Shown: positions 1 through 11,509 of the stretch, in pieces
Numbering within the stretch: position 1 is the stretch's first letter
Layout: each line of letters begins with the position of its first letter
DNA from: Camellia lanceoleosa
Lineage: Eukaryota > Streptophyta > Magnoliopsida > Ericales > Theaceae
Assembly (NCBI GenBank): GCA_025200525.1
Contig: CM045758.1
Coordinates: 8,738,580 to 8,802,579 of the forward strand
Length of the DNA: 64,000 nucleotides
Direction of reading: 5' to 3'
Program-made: the position numbers and the translations under genes
Notes under the pieces: generated by a model
What the model was told of the DNA's origin: nothing
Databases searched by the model: none
Seen by the model: only the letters and a program-made list of their open reading frames with translations

Positions 1-226
1 ACCCACCTCTATGGATCTATGCTTGTATTTGTATTTTTTTCCTAGCAAGTTATTGGGCATCAAATTGAAGAGAGAAGGCATGGAGGTGGGTTTTGAAGGA
101 AGAAAATATCAGAGTGCATTGAGAGAAGGCATCAAGTTACAAGTTTACCTCCTCCCCTCATTCTCTCTCCTCTTGTCTCTCTCTCTTTTGGTAACTTGGG
201 CATCAAATTGAAGAGAAAAGACATGG
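1..226. other. Flank left of LTR A, no gene recognised
   Basis: This stretch carries two near-copies of a short segment containing GGGCATCAAATTGAAGAGA (about 53-85 and 198-222) and a CT-rich run. The 5 bases before the LTR are CATGG, a candidate target-site duplication, but the matching right end of the element is not in the window. No coding signal is seen. Confidence 0.4.
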
Positions 227-1235
227 TGTAGACACCCCATTTTTGACCGACCTTAAGACTCAGACATCACCGATTGAGCGCTCGGTGATGTTGCATACTG
301 TGCTCGTTCAGAAGTCTCAGAGTCGCGGCCGTGCGCCCTGCCTCCGGACTCCCGAACTCTCTTCAGGTTTTGTCTCGGTTGCGAACCAGACTCGGTTTTT
401 CTATTTCTTTTCTCAAGAGAGGGAGAGGTCCCAGAGACCATCTCTCAATGGTCAGGCTACATTTCGTGTCTGTGAGGCTATTTTGCCCATTTCGAGCTTG
501 CCTTGCTGGAGTCAAGCCGTGGTGCCTCGGTTCGACCACCCAACCTTCTCCGATTCCTCCGGTTTCGCATGCATCTCATTTACTCCTTCGAGGGACACTG
601 GTCTTAGATACCACTTCGTGGCCAAACACCACTTTTGGTGCTTAACTACTTGCTTAGACCCCGAATCGTGTTTTGGCCCCTTATTCTGCTTTGCATCGGG
701 TTTTGTTCATTCTTGAAGGTACCTCTGTTTTATCATAACGAGGGACACTGGTCCGAGAGACCCACTTCAGAGCTAAACACCACTTTCGTGCTTAATAGCC
801 TATTTTTAGTGGCCCCATCATTGCGTGTTTGGCCCCGAGCATTCATTTTGCATCGGTTTTGTTCATTTTTGGGTACCTCTGCTTTTATCATAAGGAAGGT
901 CACCGGAGGGTGGAGGACAGCAATTGTCTCAAGAACCAGTTATGCTCCTCTGGCGCCCGGCGCTTTTTCTCACTTCCTGCTAATGTTGAACACCCTAGGG
1001 CCATTTTCTTCGAGCTAAAACTGCATATTTGTGTTGTACACACATGGAGGACCCTAAAAATGGAGCTCGCCAAGAATTGTTTCTTTCATTTTTGAACCCT
1101 CCTAAACTTGGCTTGTTGTTTCTCTTGTTTTACAGCCAATTTTCAACCACAGGCCTTGAAGAGGAGACATGGGAGGACACCAATATGTAGAGCTCGGCAA
1201 GAATTCCAAACTTCCATTTTTGCTCTGCCACCGCC

Positions 1236-1403
1236 ATGGTGGCCGATCACACCAAGAAAAAATACTGGCCGCCATGCTCCTTGGGACTGGCTGATAGTCA
1301 GATAGTCAAGCTTTCCCCAAAAGATCTCAGATCCGGGATATTTTGGAGGGAAACACTTGGGTGCATTTCCCTCCACCTTTACACCTCTTTTGTCCATATA
1401 AGG
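1236..1403 (+). promoter_or_regulatory. LTR A putative promoter
   Basis: CCATATAAGG at 1394-1403 is a TATA-like box about 1.17 kb into the LTR, followed by a CT-rich leader. Upstream at 1240-1275 are TGGCCGA and TGGCCGCC motifs, degenerate versions of the GGCCGGCC clusters in LTRs B and F at a similar distance from the TATA box. The assignment rests on position and comparison only. Confidence 0.5.
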
Positions 1404-1689
1404 GCCTCCACTGTCCCTAGGGTTAGAAATATTTCCTCATGCATATATACACATCTCCGTCTCTATTTCTCTCATTTTCCCTAAGTTTGGTGCCACTTCT
1501 TCATCATCTTCAAGCACCACTATCACCACTCCATCTCCAGCAGCAAGGAGAGCTTTCTCAGAGGCTTAGATGCAACTTTCCTCAAGCCATGAAGTAGAAA
1601 AAAAGAGGTCTTCAAGGGTAAGTCTCAAATTCTCACTCTTGTAGCACTTTCATGCCTCATTTCTTAAGCCTACTTTCTTACTGTTTTGG

Positions 1690-2720
1690 GCTCCGACCTT
1701 AACTGAAACTAGATCTATTTTGAGCTATTCTTCATGTTTGTTCAAGGGCTCAACATCTTGCACTTGTTTCAATATCCTCTTATATGCCATTATTTTGCAT
1801 TGAATATTTGGCCTATGTGTAGTCTGATTTGGGACATATCATGAACTGATATTGTGCTTATTTTGAGCCTCTCTTCAACATTGAAGAAGGGCTCAACCTT
1901 GTTTTCATGCTCCATAAGCCACTTGCTTTGAATCCATGTTTTACCCTTGTTTTTGCATGTTTTTTCTAGCCTATGAGTGATCTGTTTTCGAGCATAATGT
2001 AAACTGAAAGTGGGCCTATTTTGAGCCCCTTCAACATTGAAGAAGGGATCAACCCTGCTTGGCCTCTCTATCATGTACTTGCTTCATAATCTCTCATATT
2101 TACCGTGAATTTGCATGATTTGTTTGACCTGCATGTAGTCTGTTTTGGAGCATGTTATTAACTGTGAGTAAGCTTATTTTGTATCCCTCTACAACATTGT
2201 AGAAGGGATCAACCTTTTTGGGGGTCTCCATGTTGTGCTTGTCTTTATATCCCTCTTTGGCCCCCATTTTTGCATGCTTTTAGGCCTATCTAGCTTCGCT
2301 TCGGCCATGAGCAGTACTGAAAATATCCATATTTTGGGCTTCTTGTCATGTTTTGTTAAGGGTCCAAGGCTGTTTGATGAATGTATGGCATACTTCATGT
2401 TCTAGCCTTTGTTGGCTTCATTCTTGCATGACATTTTTAGTAAGTTTTCATGCTGATTTTAGGGTTGTCATAAACTGTAAATGTGCATATTTTTGGTCCC
2501 TCATCAGTTTTTTAGAAGGAAAATTTTCAGTTTGAGCATCGCATACATCACTTGCTTCAATACCCCTCTCTTGGTCCCCATTTTTGCATGCCATTGTTGT
2601 CCTATCTATGCTCACTATTTCTCCATGTTTTGTATTGTAAAAAATGCTATTTTGGGGCTGCCTTGCTACTGTTTTGCATGTCATGTACCAATTATGCATG
2701 TTTAGTATGGTCAGAGGCCA
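1690..2720 (+). repeat. Degenerate ~160-bp tandem repeats inside LTR A
   Basis: A module containing TTTTGAGC, then CTTCAACATTGAAGAAGGG (a small hairpin), GCTCAACC, CACTTGCTT and a TTTGCATG stretch recurs near 1861, 2020, 2180 and 2340 with increasing decay. The same series appears reversed in LTR B around 47300-48200. The repeats are part of the LTR and not coding. Confidence 0.65.
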
Positions 2721-2899
2721 TTTCGGTGCTTAATATCGCATTTTGGGACCGCTCTGCATTTGGTGTCATTTCCACCTTTCGGGATTGTTTTGCATCATTT
2801 GTGAGTGCTGAAATTCCATTTGCATGTTTGCATATCATTTTCCATGTCATTTCGCGGCCTTAGGGCCATTGCTATAAGCTTTGGCCCATATGCGCCAGT

Positions 2900-3520
2900 A
2901 TTTCGAGGCACCTCATTTTTCATCTCACGGCCTCTTATGTGAGTGTGGCTGCGGCCCTCTCATGTTAGTATAAGTCCAATCTGCATTTGGCATGCCATTT
3001 CATACTTTAGTACCATTGTTCTCGGTTTGCGTCTGCAGTGCACGATTTCGAGGCACTTCATTTTCATCCATTGACCTCTTATATGAGTGTGGCTGAGGCT
3101 CTCTCATGTTGGTGTAAGCCCATATTGCATCGCATATCTCATTTTAGTATCACTACATTTCGTGTGCCACTTCCTCGACTTATGCGTCTGCGTGCACGAT
3201 TTCGAGACATCTCATTTTAGTCTCATCACATCGCAGTATGCCATCGCTTGGTTTATGTGGCAGGCACGATTTCGAGACGTCTCATTTTAGCATCATTGCA
3301 TTGTGTATGCCATTGCCTCGGTTCGCGTGCCCGTGTGCACGCATTTCGAGGCACTTCATTTTTATCCGACGGCCTCTTATGTGAGTGTGGCTAAGGTTCA
3401 CTCGCGTTAGTGTAAGTCCAATTTGCATTGCGTATGCCATTTTATGCCCTAGGATCATTTCCTCGGTTTGCGTGCCCGCGTGCACACATTCCGAGGCATC
3501 TCATTTTCATAGCATTGTGT
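2900..3520 (+). repeat. Degenerate ~145-bp tandem repeats inside LTR A
   Basis: The phrase CCTCTTATGTGAGTGTGGCT recurs at about 2931, 3075 and 3373. Each copy is followed by TGTAAG..., a GCATTGC/TATGCCATT segment and a TGCACGATTTCGAGGCA segment. The spacing suggests units of about 145-149 bp, four or so copies. Confidence 0.65.
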
Positions 3521-4619
3521 ATATTAGGATTGTATTTTAGTTGCATTCATGCATATCATGCATATTGCATCGTGTTCGGGATAGGAGTTAGCCCGCACGA
3601 AACGAGGTCGCCTTGCGAGTGACGGAACGGTCTCAATTCCCAAGTCACCGACACTCCGGATTACCCATGATGGAGTTAGGTTTTGTTGTAGCATTCATGT
3701 GCATTCATCCCATATTGAGTTATGCACTGCCTCGCCATCATGCATCGAATGCGTGATTGGTGGCACGAGAATCGAGGCATGCATATAGTTGTGAAATACA
3801 TTGCCATGCCCCTTCTCTGCTCTCAAAGCAAAATGAAGAGTCAACTTTTGAGTCCGCACGCATTTTGAGTCCGCACACATTTCGAGAAACATTGCAAACA
3901 GAGGCTAATTGGGGCATCCTAGTGGATTTCCGCGCAAAGCAACTCAACATGCATCATTTCATTATCCGGCGAGTCGAGGCGCGCTTGAATGCCGCTTCGC
4001 TTTTTCTTAGTTAATCTGCTAATTAATTAGGAATCAGATATTTATTCGGTTGTATTATTCTGATCAGATATTCTTTTATTTGGGATCAGATTATTTATTC
4101 TGACCTTGAGGGCATAATTGTAATAAGTGTTGGTGAGTGTGATGTATGTCTTCCAACCCCACGCCTTTTCTTCCTTTTTATTTACCCGCCATTTATGGTT
4201 AGATATAGGGCATATTTCAATTAGCATACAGATGACAAAGATGTTTGCATCATTCATCTGTTTTGCATGCACTGCTCGGCGCATCATACAAACTGCATCT
4301 GTATTTCAATTCCAAGTTGAATACTTGATAGCTGTTGCATTTCATATGCCATGTTTAGGATAGCCGAGCCTGCTATAGTTGCATCTTTGCATGTGTTGCA
4401 TTAGGCATTTCTATATATGTAGGATCATGCATGATTCCTAATCAGTTTTCTGTTTTGGCTTGGAGTACTCGGTGAGTTTTATGCTTTAGCATCCTTGCAT
4501 GCGTGTGTGTCCTCCCATGAATAGCATGCTTACCACGAGGCTAAATGCTTACGTGATATAACTGCCTTGAATGCCTGTGGGTGGAGGTTGAGTTATTTGA
4601 ATTGGGACAATTCATCAAA

Positions 4620-4740
4620 TGTTTGTTTTAAGCCCACTAGATAGTGGCAAAATCATATTTTCTTAAGCCCACCCGAGGGTGGCAAATCCACGCCTTAGCC
4701 TACCTGCGGGTAGCACCATCAAACCATTTTCAAACAAACA
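4620..4740 (+). repeat. Short ~33-bp repeats with small hairpins
   Basis: Three tandem units of the form AAGCCCACT...AGTGGCAAA (the last reads AGCCTACC...GGGTAGCA) each pair with themselves (CCCAC/GTGG, CTACC/GGTAG). The same motif occurs in LTR F (43022-43110), reversed in LTR B (45660-45760) and once in LTR C, so it is an old LTR feature. Confidence 0.6.
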
Positions 4741-4873
4741 AACATGAGGCGTTTTGTTCCAATTCAGGCGATTCAGTCTATACTTGTAGGTCAGGCGATC
4801 ACATAGTAACCTAGGCTAATAACCGAATAAGAACGCACAAAGTTTTCAAAAATAGATATCATGGTTAGTAGAG

Positions 4874-4890
4874 GTCGGTCTTTGACTGGC
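4874..4890 (+). promoter_or_regulatory. Conserved LTR hairpin, copy in LTR A
   Basis: GTCGGTC-TTT-GACTGGC folds into a 7-bp stem (with two G-T pairs) and a 3-base loop. Equivalent hairpins with changed but still paired stem bases sit at the same place in LTRs B, C, D1, D2 and F. This suggests an RNA structure near the 3' end of the LTR transcript; function unknown. Confidence 0.6.
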
Positions 4891-5219
4891 GAAGGGAAAT
4901 GCTCACGGTGACCTTCCCAATCGTATTCAATTTCCGGAGCGAAACTTTGGTGATGACGGACACGGCCTTTGGCACTTATGAGTTAGGGTTTCCTAAATTT
5001 TCCATTTAAAAATATTTAGGTGGCGACCAGATCTCGCGGCGATCCATGTTTGGCACTTCTTTCAAAAAATTTGTTTTCAAAACGACGGTTTGGATTTGGA
5101 CTCTTTGGTTCAAGATTAAGAACTGTGACATTTGAGTCCTTCGGAACTAGTAGACCCAATATCGAACTGAGCGGGGGATTCGCACTCCTTTCCCGGATGC
5201 GTTGGGACGCCACAGCTTT

Positions 5220-5236
5220 TGGCGACTGGGATTTAG
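5220..5236 (+). promoter_or_regulatory. Primer-binding site after LTR A (decayed)
   Basis: TGGCGACTGGGATTTAG lies five bases after the LTR end. The better copy at 44547 reads TGGCAACTCCGCTAGGGA, so this one has lost about five bases. Sites of this type have been attributed to tRNA-Arg in Ogre/Tat elements; I could not check that here. Its presence makes LTR A a 5' LTR of a + strand element. Confidence 0.65.
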
Positions 5237-6750
5237 AGAATTTGACTCGAACTCATGATATCCGGTTTTGACTACGCTTGTGTGTTTCTTTGCATTGCAT
5301 TTGCATTGGTGCGCTAGGACACCGTGTTTGCCATATGCCATTCAACGATTTGCGGAGGCTTGTTTTGTCAAGTCATGTCCGTAAGGCCGACGGCCTGGCT
5401 CGACAAAGATGGGAACACAAACCCCGGTTTTACCGAGGCACCCTTTTGACCATTCGACCTAGTGCATATTCGGATCCATAGTGACCATTCCAAACTAAGA
5501 CAAAGTTGTTTACCCGCTTATAGGTTGTTTGAAGCCAATCAATGCATGAAACCCTAGCCTCGATAAAATAGGATAGGAAACCCAACCCCAATATAGGGTG
5601 TTTTGGCTCTCACTTATCCGCTATGTGCTTGTTAGAGTGCGCCTCACAGGAATGCATGTATTAGTTTATGAGTTCGTATCAAGTTGCAAGGCATCGCTTT
5701 TTTGAGATAGGCATCATGTCTACGCATCACCGCTTATTTGAGAATCGATTGTCTGCCACATGAATATCTGATTCTTTAGGGAACAATGATACAGAAAGGA
5801 TCGATTATTGAGGATGTATTTTCAAATTTTATCAACTCGTGTTGTATGTCTGATCGTGTGTTGTGTATTTAAATTGAGGTTATGCACCATTTTCTAGTCA
5901 TTTATTTCTTTTGCTTTATTATCTTTTTGTTAGGGCGCTTTTTAGCACGCATTAAGCTTCCGAACCACTAGATACTCCCCAAGCACTTTGGGACACGAGG
6001 TTGTTTTACACTCAACCGATCCGAGGATCTCGTTGATGGACATCCAAAGGTTCCACTTTCACCCCCGCCATCGGAAGTTAGGTCGAGAAGGTGCAAGCGG
6101 TGTTTCAACAGTGATTAATCGATGAGAGGGCTGTTACTTGGACAAGAAACAATCGGGTTGAAATTGCAGGTTCATTGCCGTAGAGGTAACATTTACCGCG
6201 CCTATTTAGATGTGAAATGTTAGTAATACATCGTGATGGAGGCGATGATGCTGCCGTGATGCACGAGTAGCATGAAATGATGCAAGATGATGCCATCCCG
6301 GCAAGCGGAATTTCTTTCCAAACAAACAATGTCAAGTCATAGCCATGGCCTAAAGAAGCCGAGCCGATCACTAGATCGTGCAATGTAAAGAGAATCGCAA
6401 AGATCAGCTTACACGTCAAAGCTCCTCCTCCACCGGGGCCGCTCCACTACCCTGGAGTATAAAGGTGACTCATCGTCGAATACCTCGCCAAATCCTCTGT
6501 AATATCCTCCTTAACATCAATTTCCGCGTGTAATACCTTACCATCGTCCGTAACATCACCCAATGTCCGTAATAATTCAAGAGGAGACACAGCGTCTTTC
6601 AACGGGTTGGCTCCGCCTATACCCCTGCCGCGAACTATTCTGGTTAGAATCTTACACCTGAACCACCCCGACTCTCCATTTGAGTTCGAGGTAGACTGCG
6701 TATAACTCAAACCGAGTAAGCTGAAAAACTTTTTCAAGAAATCGCAGGGG
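5237..6750 (+). other. Internal leader of element A, then unrecognised sequence up to gap
   Basis: The first part (to about 5640) is alignable by eye with the leaders at 44565-45130 and 10130-10700. They share the GATGGGAACACAA phrase, ACCCTTTTGACCATT, AATGAACCCTAG-like text and GGGTGTTTTGGCTCTCACTT. From about 5900 on I recognise nothing. Two minus-strand ORFs of about 100 codons (6105-6419, 6447-6737) show no family motif and are not called as genes. A gag-pol would be expected further right but the gap intervenes. Confidence 0.5.
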
Positions 6751-6850
6751 NNNNNNNNNNNNNNNNNNNNNNNNNNNNNNNNNNNNNNNNNNNNNNNNNN
6801 NNNNNNNNNNNNNNNNNNNNNNNNNNNNNNNNNNNNNNNNNNNNNNNNNN
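6751..6850. other. Assembly gap, 100 N
   Basis: Exactly 100 N, the usual placeholder for a gap of unknown size. The sequence on its right (6851-6945) is the 3' terminal internal part of an element like D, so the join may hide a large part of two elements. Confidence 0.98.
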
Positions 6851-6945
6851 GCCCAAGTCTTATGGCCTTGTCAAAAGGGTCGCCTTTTGGCTTTGATATT
6901 CACTCACGCCATGAAATGACTTTGAGCTTTGTCAAAGAGGGCAAC
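6851..6945 (+). other. 3' internal end and polypurine tract before LTR D1
   Basis: GCCCAAGTCTTATGGCCTTG... up to GTCAAAGAGGGCAAC matches 15705-15795 and, more distantly, 40105-40200 and the reverse of 49546-49640. The purine run AAAGAGGGCAA at the end is the polypurine tract that primes plus-strand DNA. It means an element also extended to the left of LTR D1. Confidence 0.7.
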
Positions 6946-7360
6946 CAGACACCCTGCTTTTGACCGCCCTAAAACTTGGGCGCTTTTGATTACCCGATGA
7001 TGACAATTAGAATGTGTTTCTCACAAAATTCTCAAGAAGAAAGATGGAATTTAAGTTTTAATCCCAACCTTCACCCATTTTTTGGCCAAACTATTTTAGA
7101 CCTTAAAACCCTTTTTCAAAATATATATATATATATATTTTAAATGTTTCTACAATGTCCGAGGCTCCTATTTCGATTAAAATGTTGCACTTTTCAAGAA
7201 ACCGGTAAGGACAAAGTGGAAATAAATGGAAGGGAGGTGAACTTTTTGAAAAATATTTAAAAATATCTTCTTTATAGGTTTGGAGTTAAAGGAAATAGGA
7301 GGATGAAAGAAAACTGGTTTAGGAAAAGAATGAGTATCAAATCATTAAGAAGGAAATGCA

Positions 7361-7740
7361 GCCTTCACTAAATTAGGCATTTCTCTTTGTACACTTGGAA
7401 TTTAAATGTGAGGCCACCACCATTGAAAGTAGATTTCTGGGCTTCAATTTAGACCCAAGAACCACCTTAGACCAAGTCCAAATAAGGGAGATATGCCTAT
7501 TTGAAGTTGAGATTCAAAGCAGATTTTGTTGACCCAGCCCGAGACAGCCTTTACTAAATTAGGTATATCTCTTTGTACACTTGGACTTTAAATGTGAGGC
7601 CACCACCATTGGAAAGTAGACTTCTGGGGCTTCAATTTGGACCCAAGAACCACCTAAAACCAAGTCCATATGGAGGAGATATGCCCATTTGAAGTTGGAC
7701 TTAAAAGCAGATTTTGTTGACTCGGCCCAAAACAACAATA
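7361..7740 (+). repeat. Tandem duplication in U3 of LTR D1 (two ~190-bp units)
   Basis: A unit starting near GCCTTCACTAAATTAGGCAT and ending GATTTTGTTGACCCAGCCC is repeated once from about 7550 (ending GACTCGGCCC). The same duplication is in LTR D2 (16221-16600), so it predates the separation of the two LTRs. Confidence 0.75.
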
Positions 7741-8515
7741 GCCCATTTTTCTTGGTTTTGGTTCGGTTGGGACAACCCATTGATCCGTTTTTCTGACCCA
7801 AATATGTTCCAATGCATGTATACTCATCCCCCATTACCTAGTGTTTGCTCCATTGAAGATAATGCTCCATTTTTGCTCCCATTAGCTCCATTAGTGTTCC
7901 ATTAGCTCCATTACCTTCATTTATGCTCTATCTTGTCTTCCACCATACCCTCCACCATTTCTCCACTTGCTTAGCCTATAAGTATACATCTAATTGTTGA
8001 AAGGAGGAGGAGAATAGATTAAGGAGAGAACATTTGAGCTAGAGAAAAGAGGAAGAGAGAAAAATTGAGTTTTTGAGCTAAACACACTCCCATCTTCCAT
8101 ATACACCCCATACCTTCCATAGCTACTGAAATTCCTCATTTCCATACACCAAAACCACTCTAAAATTCTGATATAGCCAAAGATCAATTGCCTTGATCAT
8201 AAGGAAGAGTGCTTAGTGATTGAAAGTGAGAAAACTAGAGAGTTAGCCACTTTCCATACCATAAACTCCATAATTTCGAATTGAGAATTTGAGAACACAC
8301 TTCCTACACTTGAGGGTGATCAAGAGGAAGTTTGGGAATCAAGAAGTTCAATCTTTCTTTCAAAGGTGAATTTTTAGTCTTTCATTTTCTTATATTTTAT
8401 ATCTCATATTTATTTTCTTGCTTTATATTTCATAGTGTGTTGTTATAATCCTAGTGGTTTGTTTAGCTTATACTTATTTATTTATTTATTTATTTTTATT
8501 TGCATGTTTTAATTT

Positions 8516-8770
8516 CATATTAGTTTTGTTGTAATCTTGCATGTTCTACCTCATATTTATTTTTATTTTTTTTCTTATATTAGTCTCATATTAGTTTTGT
8601 TGTAATCTTGCCTGTTCTACCTCATATTTATTTTTATTTTTTATATTAGTCTCATATTAGTTTTGTTGTAATCTTGCATGTTCTACCTCATATTTATTTA
8701 TTTATTTTTGTATTAGTCTCATATTAGTTTTGTTGTAATCTTGCATATTCTATCTTATATTTGTTTTATT
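8516..8770 (+). repeat. ~66-bp AT-rich tandem repeats in LTR D1
   Basis: TATTAGTTTTGTTGTAATCTTGCATG followed by TTCTACCTCATATTTATTTTTATT recurs about four times; the equivalent block in LTR D2 is 17379-17625. The copy lengths differ only in the T/A runs. Confidence 0.75.
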
Positions 8771-9810
8771 GTTTTAAGTTTATGTTGTAAGTTTGCACTT
8801 TTTATTTTATTTTATATTTGTTTTCTTGTTTTTTTTTTAATCTAATTGGTAGTGGTTAGTTGAGCCACCTACATATTTTTTGTTTGTGCCTTTTTCTTGG
8901 TTTCAAGAACAAGCCGTTTTGCTTGGCCTAGTTGGTCGGCCGATCTATTTGGCGGTCGGTTAGCTTCTTCCTAACAAGATGGCGAATCTCCCAATGTTGA
9001 CTAATTTCCGCCGACGATTCCAAAGAACATGAAGCTTTTATTTTATTTATTTTTTATTTTGAGTGTTTTGTGAGGTTTTTATTTTGATGTAATATTCTCC
9101 TCATCCCTCTCTAATTTGGATTTGTAATATGAAAGTCTTGTAATAATCCCCACCCTTCTTTCTTTTCTATCCCATTCTTTTTACTTACTTTTCTTATTTG
9201 TACATAAATATCATATTTATTTTTCATCATATTCATGCTTTGCATCCATGTTTCATGCATCTTGATTCGCTAAGTTTGCATTTGTGATTTAATCAATTTC
9301 TATGTGATTATGTGCGCTACTTCATGTTCTTGAAATGATTCACATGTCATATCTTAGAAGTTTAATCTTTAGTTGCATCTCATGAGTGAATTGCATTAGG
9401 ATTCTCAGATATAAGATCATGCATATTTTACTAACTTTGTTTTGTAGTCGCTCGAGGGACGCCAAATCTGTGAGTTTTTATGCTTTAGCATCCCGCTTGT
9501 GTGTGTTTTTCTTACTATGTCTAGCATTCTACCATGAGGCTATTTGCTTATGTGATATAACTCTATGAATGCCAAGGATGGAGGTTGTGTCGCTTAATTT
9601 GGAATGATGTTGATTTTTCATGCTTGTAAACTCAATTTATTTGGGTTGTACATCGTCAAAACTCTTTCAAAATGCATGATATCAAATTGTTCCAAAATGA
9701 ATGGCATAGTCTATACTTGTATGCTTCACATAGTAAATTTTAGGATTTATTAACTAATCGTAACATAAACATATAAAGAAAATAAAAGTCATATCATGGT
9801 TTAGTAGAGG

Positions 9811-9825
9811 CCGATCTTTGATCGG
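9811..9825 (+). promoter_or_regulatory. Conserved LTR hairpin, copy in LTR D1
   Basis: CCGATC-TTT-GATCGG is a perfect 6-bp stem with a 3-base loop, at the same place as the hairpins in the other LTRs. The D2 copy (18666-18681) has a 4-base loop. Confidence 0.6.
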
Positions 9826-10122
9826 TGAGCGGGTGCTCATTATTGACCTTCCCTCTCATACCTAAGGTTCCGAGCCAAGCATCCTTGGTTACGACTTAAC
9901 AAGGGCCTGGCACCGAGTCATGGGTTTCTAATTTCCCAAAATATTAGGTGGCTTACTCGAGATCCGATGACGCACCATTTTTGACAAAATTGCAATAAAA
10001 TGGATTTTCAATAAAAGTTGCCAATATGGATTCTCATCTACGCTTCACATTGCACTCGTGAAACTTAAGATCAAAGAGATCTCGAGTCCGAATCGCTTAA
10101 CGCTGGTACCCCCGCATGTTCA

Positions 10123-10930
10123 AGCACTCGGGATTTATGAAACCTTGACTAACTCCATGATATGACTTTTATTTTCAATTATATGTTTATTGCATTACAT
10201 TGCATGCATTGCGCGCTTAAAGTTGCCAGGTTGCCCGATATCGGTGGGAGCACATGCATACTTTTTGTGACACTACACCTATCTTTACGCTACTTTAGAG
10301 GCCTTGTGTTGTAACCTTTGAGATTTGTCAAAAGGGTAGCTTTTCTCGCCTAGCTCGCTATCTAAGGTTCTCGACCAAGAGAGGCTATTTGACTCTTCGA
10401 TTTCCCGGATCTTTATTGGTTATGACCCAAAGGATTCTTTGGTAACGTCACCTTGACTTCAACCCCTAGGATAGAGCTAACCTTGTACATATAGTGAGCT
10501 ATAGTACCTTTCAAATTAGGACAGGATGCTTTCCCATTTTTAGGATGTATGATACCGCTTGTTTGAATAGTGAACCCTAGATCATTTCAAAAGTTAGGAC
10601 AGGATAACCCTACCCTCCATAGGGGTGTTTGTTCTCTTCCTGCTATGTGTTATATGCAATGTATTGGATCTATACAGGGGTTCTCAAATTCGAATAAGTG
10701 GTTTAGGTTGTTCAGTTTAGCACCATTACTTCAAAAACAAAAAAAAAATAACAAAAACATAAAATCAAAAAATAAAAAAATAAAAAAAAAATAAAAAAAT
10801 GTGCCGTCTCTGTGATTGGGGAGTGACCACCTGTTGATTGCACGAGCTTTATTTTGAATGTTGTGGCTGGCCCACACGTTGACTAGCAATTTGAGAATGG
10901 TTTTGTTTTGAGTTCTGAATTGAGTATTGA
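10123..10930 (+). other. Leader of element D with decayed primer site and A-rich run
   Basis: AGCACTCGGGATTTATGAAACC right after the LTR is a decayed primer-binding site and leader start. Text such as TTTGAATAGTGAACCCTAG and GGACAGGATAACCCTACCC (10560-10630) matches the leader at 44960-45020. An A-rich run (about 10735-10800) follows. No gene is seen. Confidence 0.6.
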
Positions 10931-11505
10931 GTCTAAGTTTGATTCCACCAAGTTTTGGAATCAGACCCGAGTCATTCTAGTGAGTCAGAGTCTGTTGATT
11001 TCGAGAGTGCTAACCTAGACATTTCTGTCCTGTCTAGGTCTTCTTTGTCATTTTCTTTTGAGTCTGTTGTCATTGCTGAGTCATAGTCTCTTTTCAATAA
11101 ACAGAAAAATAAAAAAAAAACAAAATGCCATAGAGTCTGCCTACTTTTTTGTGCCTTTACATCATTGCATTGACCAAAGTTTTTCAAAACTTTTTCCAAA
11201 ACTCTGATAAAAACGAAGAGGAAGAATTTCTTCGGGATTTGCAAATTTTGATCAACTTAGAGGAAGAGAGGTGTGCTAAGCCTTCGATGAATAGAATCAT
11301 TTTTGTTAATGTGGGTACTGAGAAGGATCCTGGCTTGGCCCAAATTGGTTCTATCTTATCTTCGTTAAAGTACGAGTGATTAGTCACTTTGTGAAAAGAT
11401 TTCAAAAACTATTTTTGCGTGGTCCTACAAAGACAAAGCGTGGAATTAATTATGCAAAGATAGATCCCTCTTGACTCAAGGTCCGACCGTAGCTTTCAAA
11501 CCATG
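10931..11505 (+). pseudogene. Remnant of Tat-type pol around the start of reverse transcriptase
   Basis: The translated pieces match element 1 at 25680-26240: a Ser/Glu-rich stretch, then NVGTEKDP..AQIGSILSSLKYE, KDF...VVLQ and IPLD. These are the conserved lead-in to Ty3/gypsy reverse transcriptase. The similarity stops at about 11505, before the RT catalytic motifs. Several stops and frameshifts break the frame. So most of pol has been deleted from element D, and what remains cannot be active. Confidence 0.7.
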
Positions 11506-11509
11506 ATTC

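Larger units (their letters stand above)
227..5214 (+). repeat. LTR A, 5' LTR of a Tat-lineage Ty3/gypsy element (about 5 kb)
   Basis: The sequence begins TGTAGACACCCCATTTTTGA, the same terminus as at 40201, 49545 (reverse) and 51327, and ends in GACGCCACA just before a primer-binding site, so it has TG...CA ends. LTR B (45183-49545, minus strand) follows the same plan and aligns closely by eye from its start. In order, it has a U3 with a TATA-like box near 1394, two blocks of degenerate tandem repeats, and a conserved 3' domain (about 4120-5214) shared with all LTRs in the window. ORFs here, such as 243-716, have no recognisable protein and are taken as chance. The length is large for an LTR but fits Tat/Ogre-like families. 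Confidence 0.85.
6946..10122 (+). repeat. LTR D1 of element D (about 3.2 kb)
   Basis: Near-identical to LTR D2 (15796-18993) along its whole length. The start CAGACACCCTGC is a decayed form of TGTAGACACCCC and the end is GCATGTTCA. It contains a duplicated 190-bp U3 block (7361-7740), a TATA-like CCTATAAGTATAC at 7976-7988, about four 66-bp AT-rich repeats (8516-8770) and the conserved 3' domain (9250-10122). Compared with D2 it lacks many single bases and short stretches, which could be real decay or poor consensus near the gap. Confidence 0.8.

Noticed and set aside
243..716. 157-codon ORF at the start of LTR A
   Set aside because: The same place in LTR B does not hold an equivalent frame on its strand in full, no domain is recognisable, and it lies in U3 upstream of the promoter.
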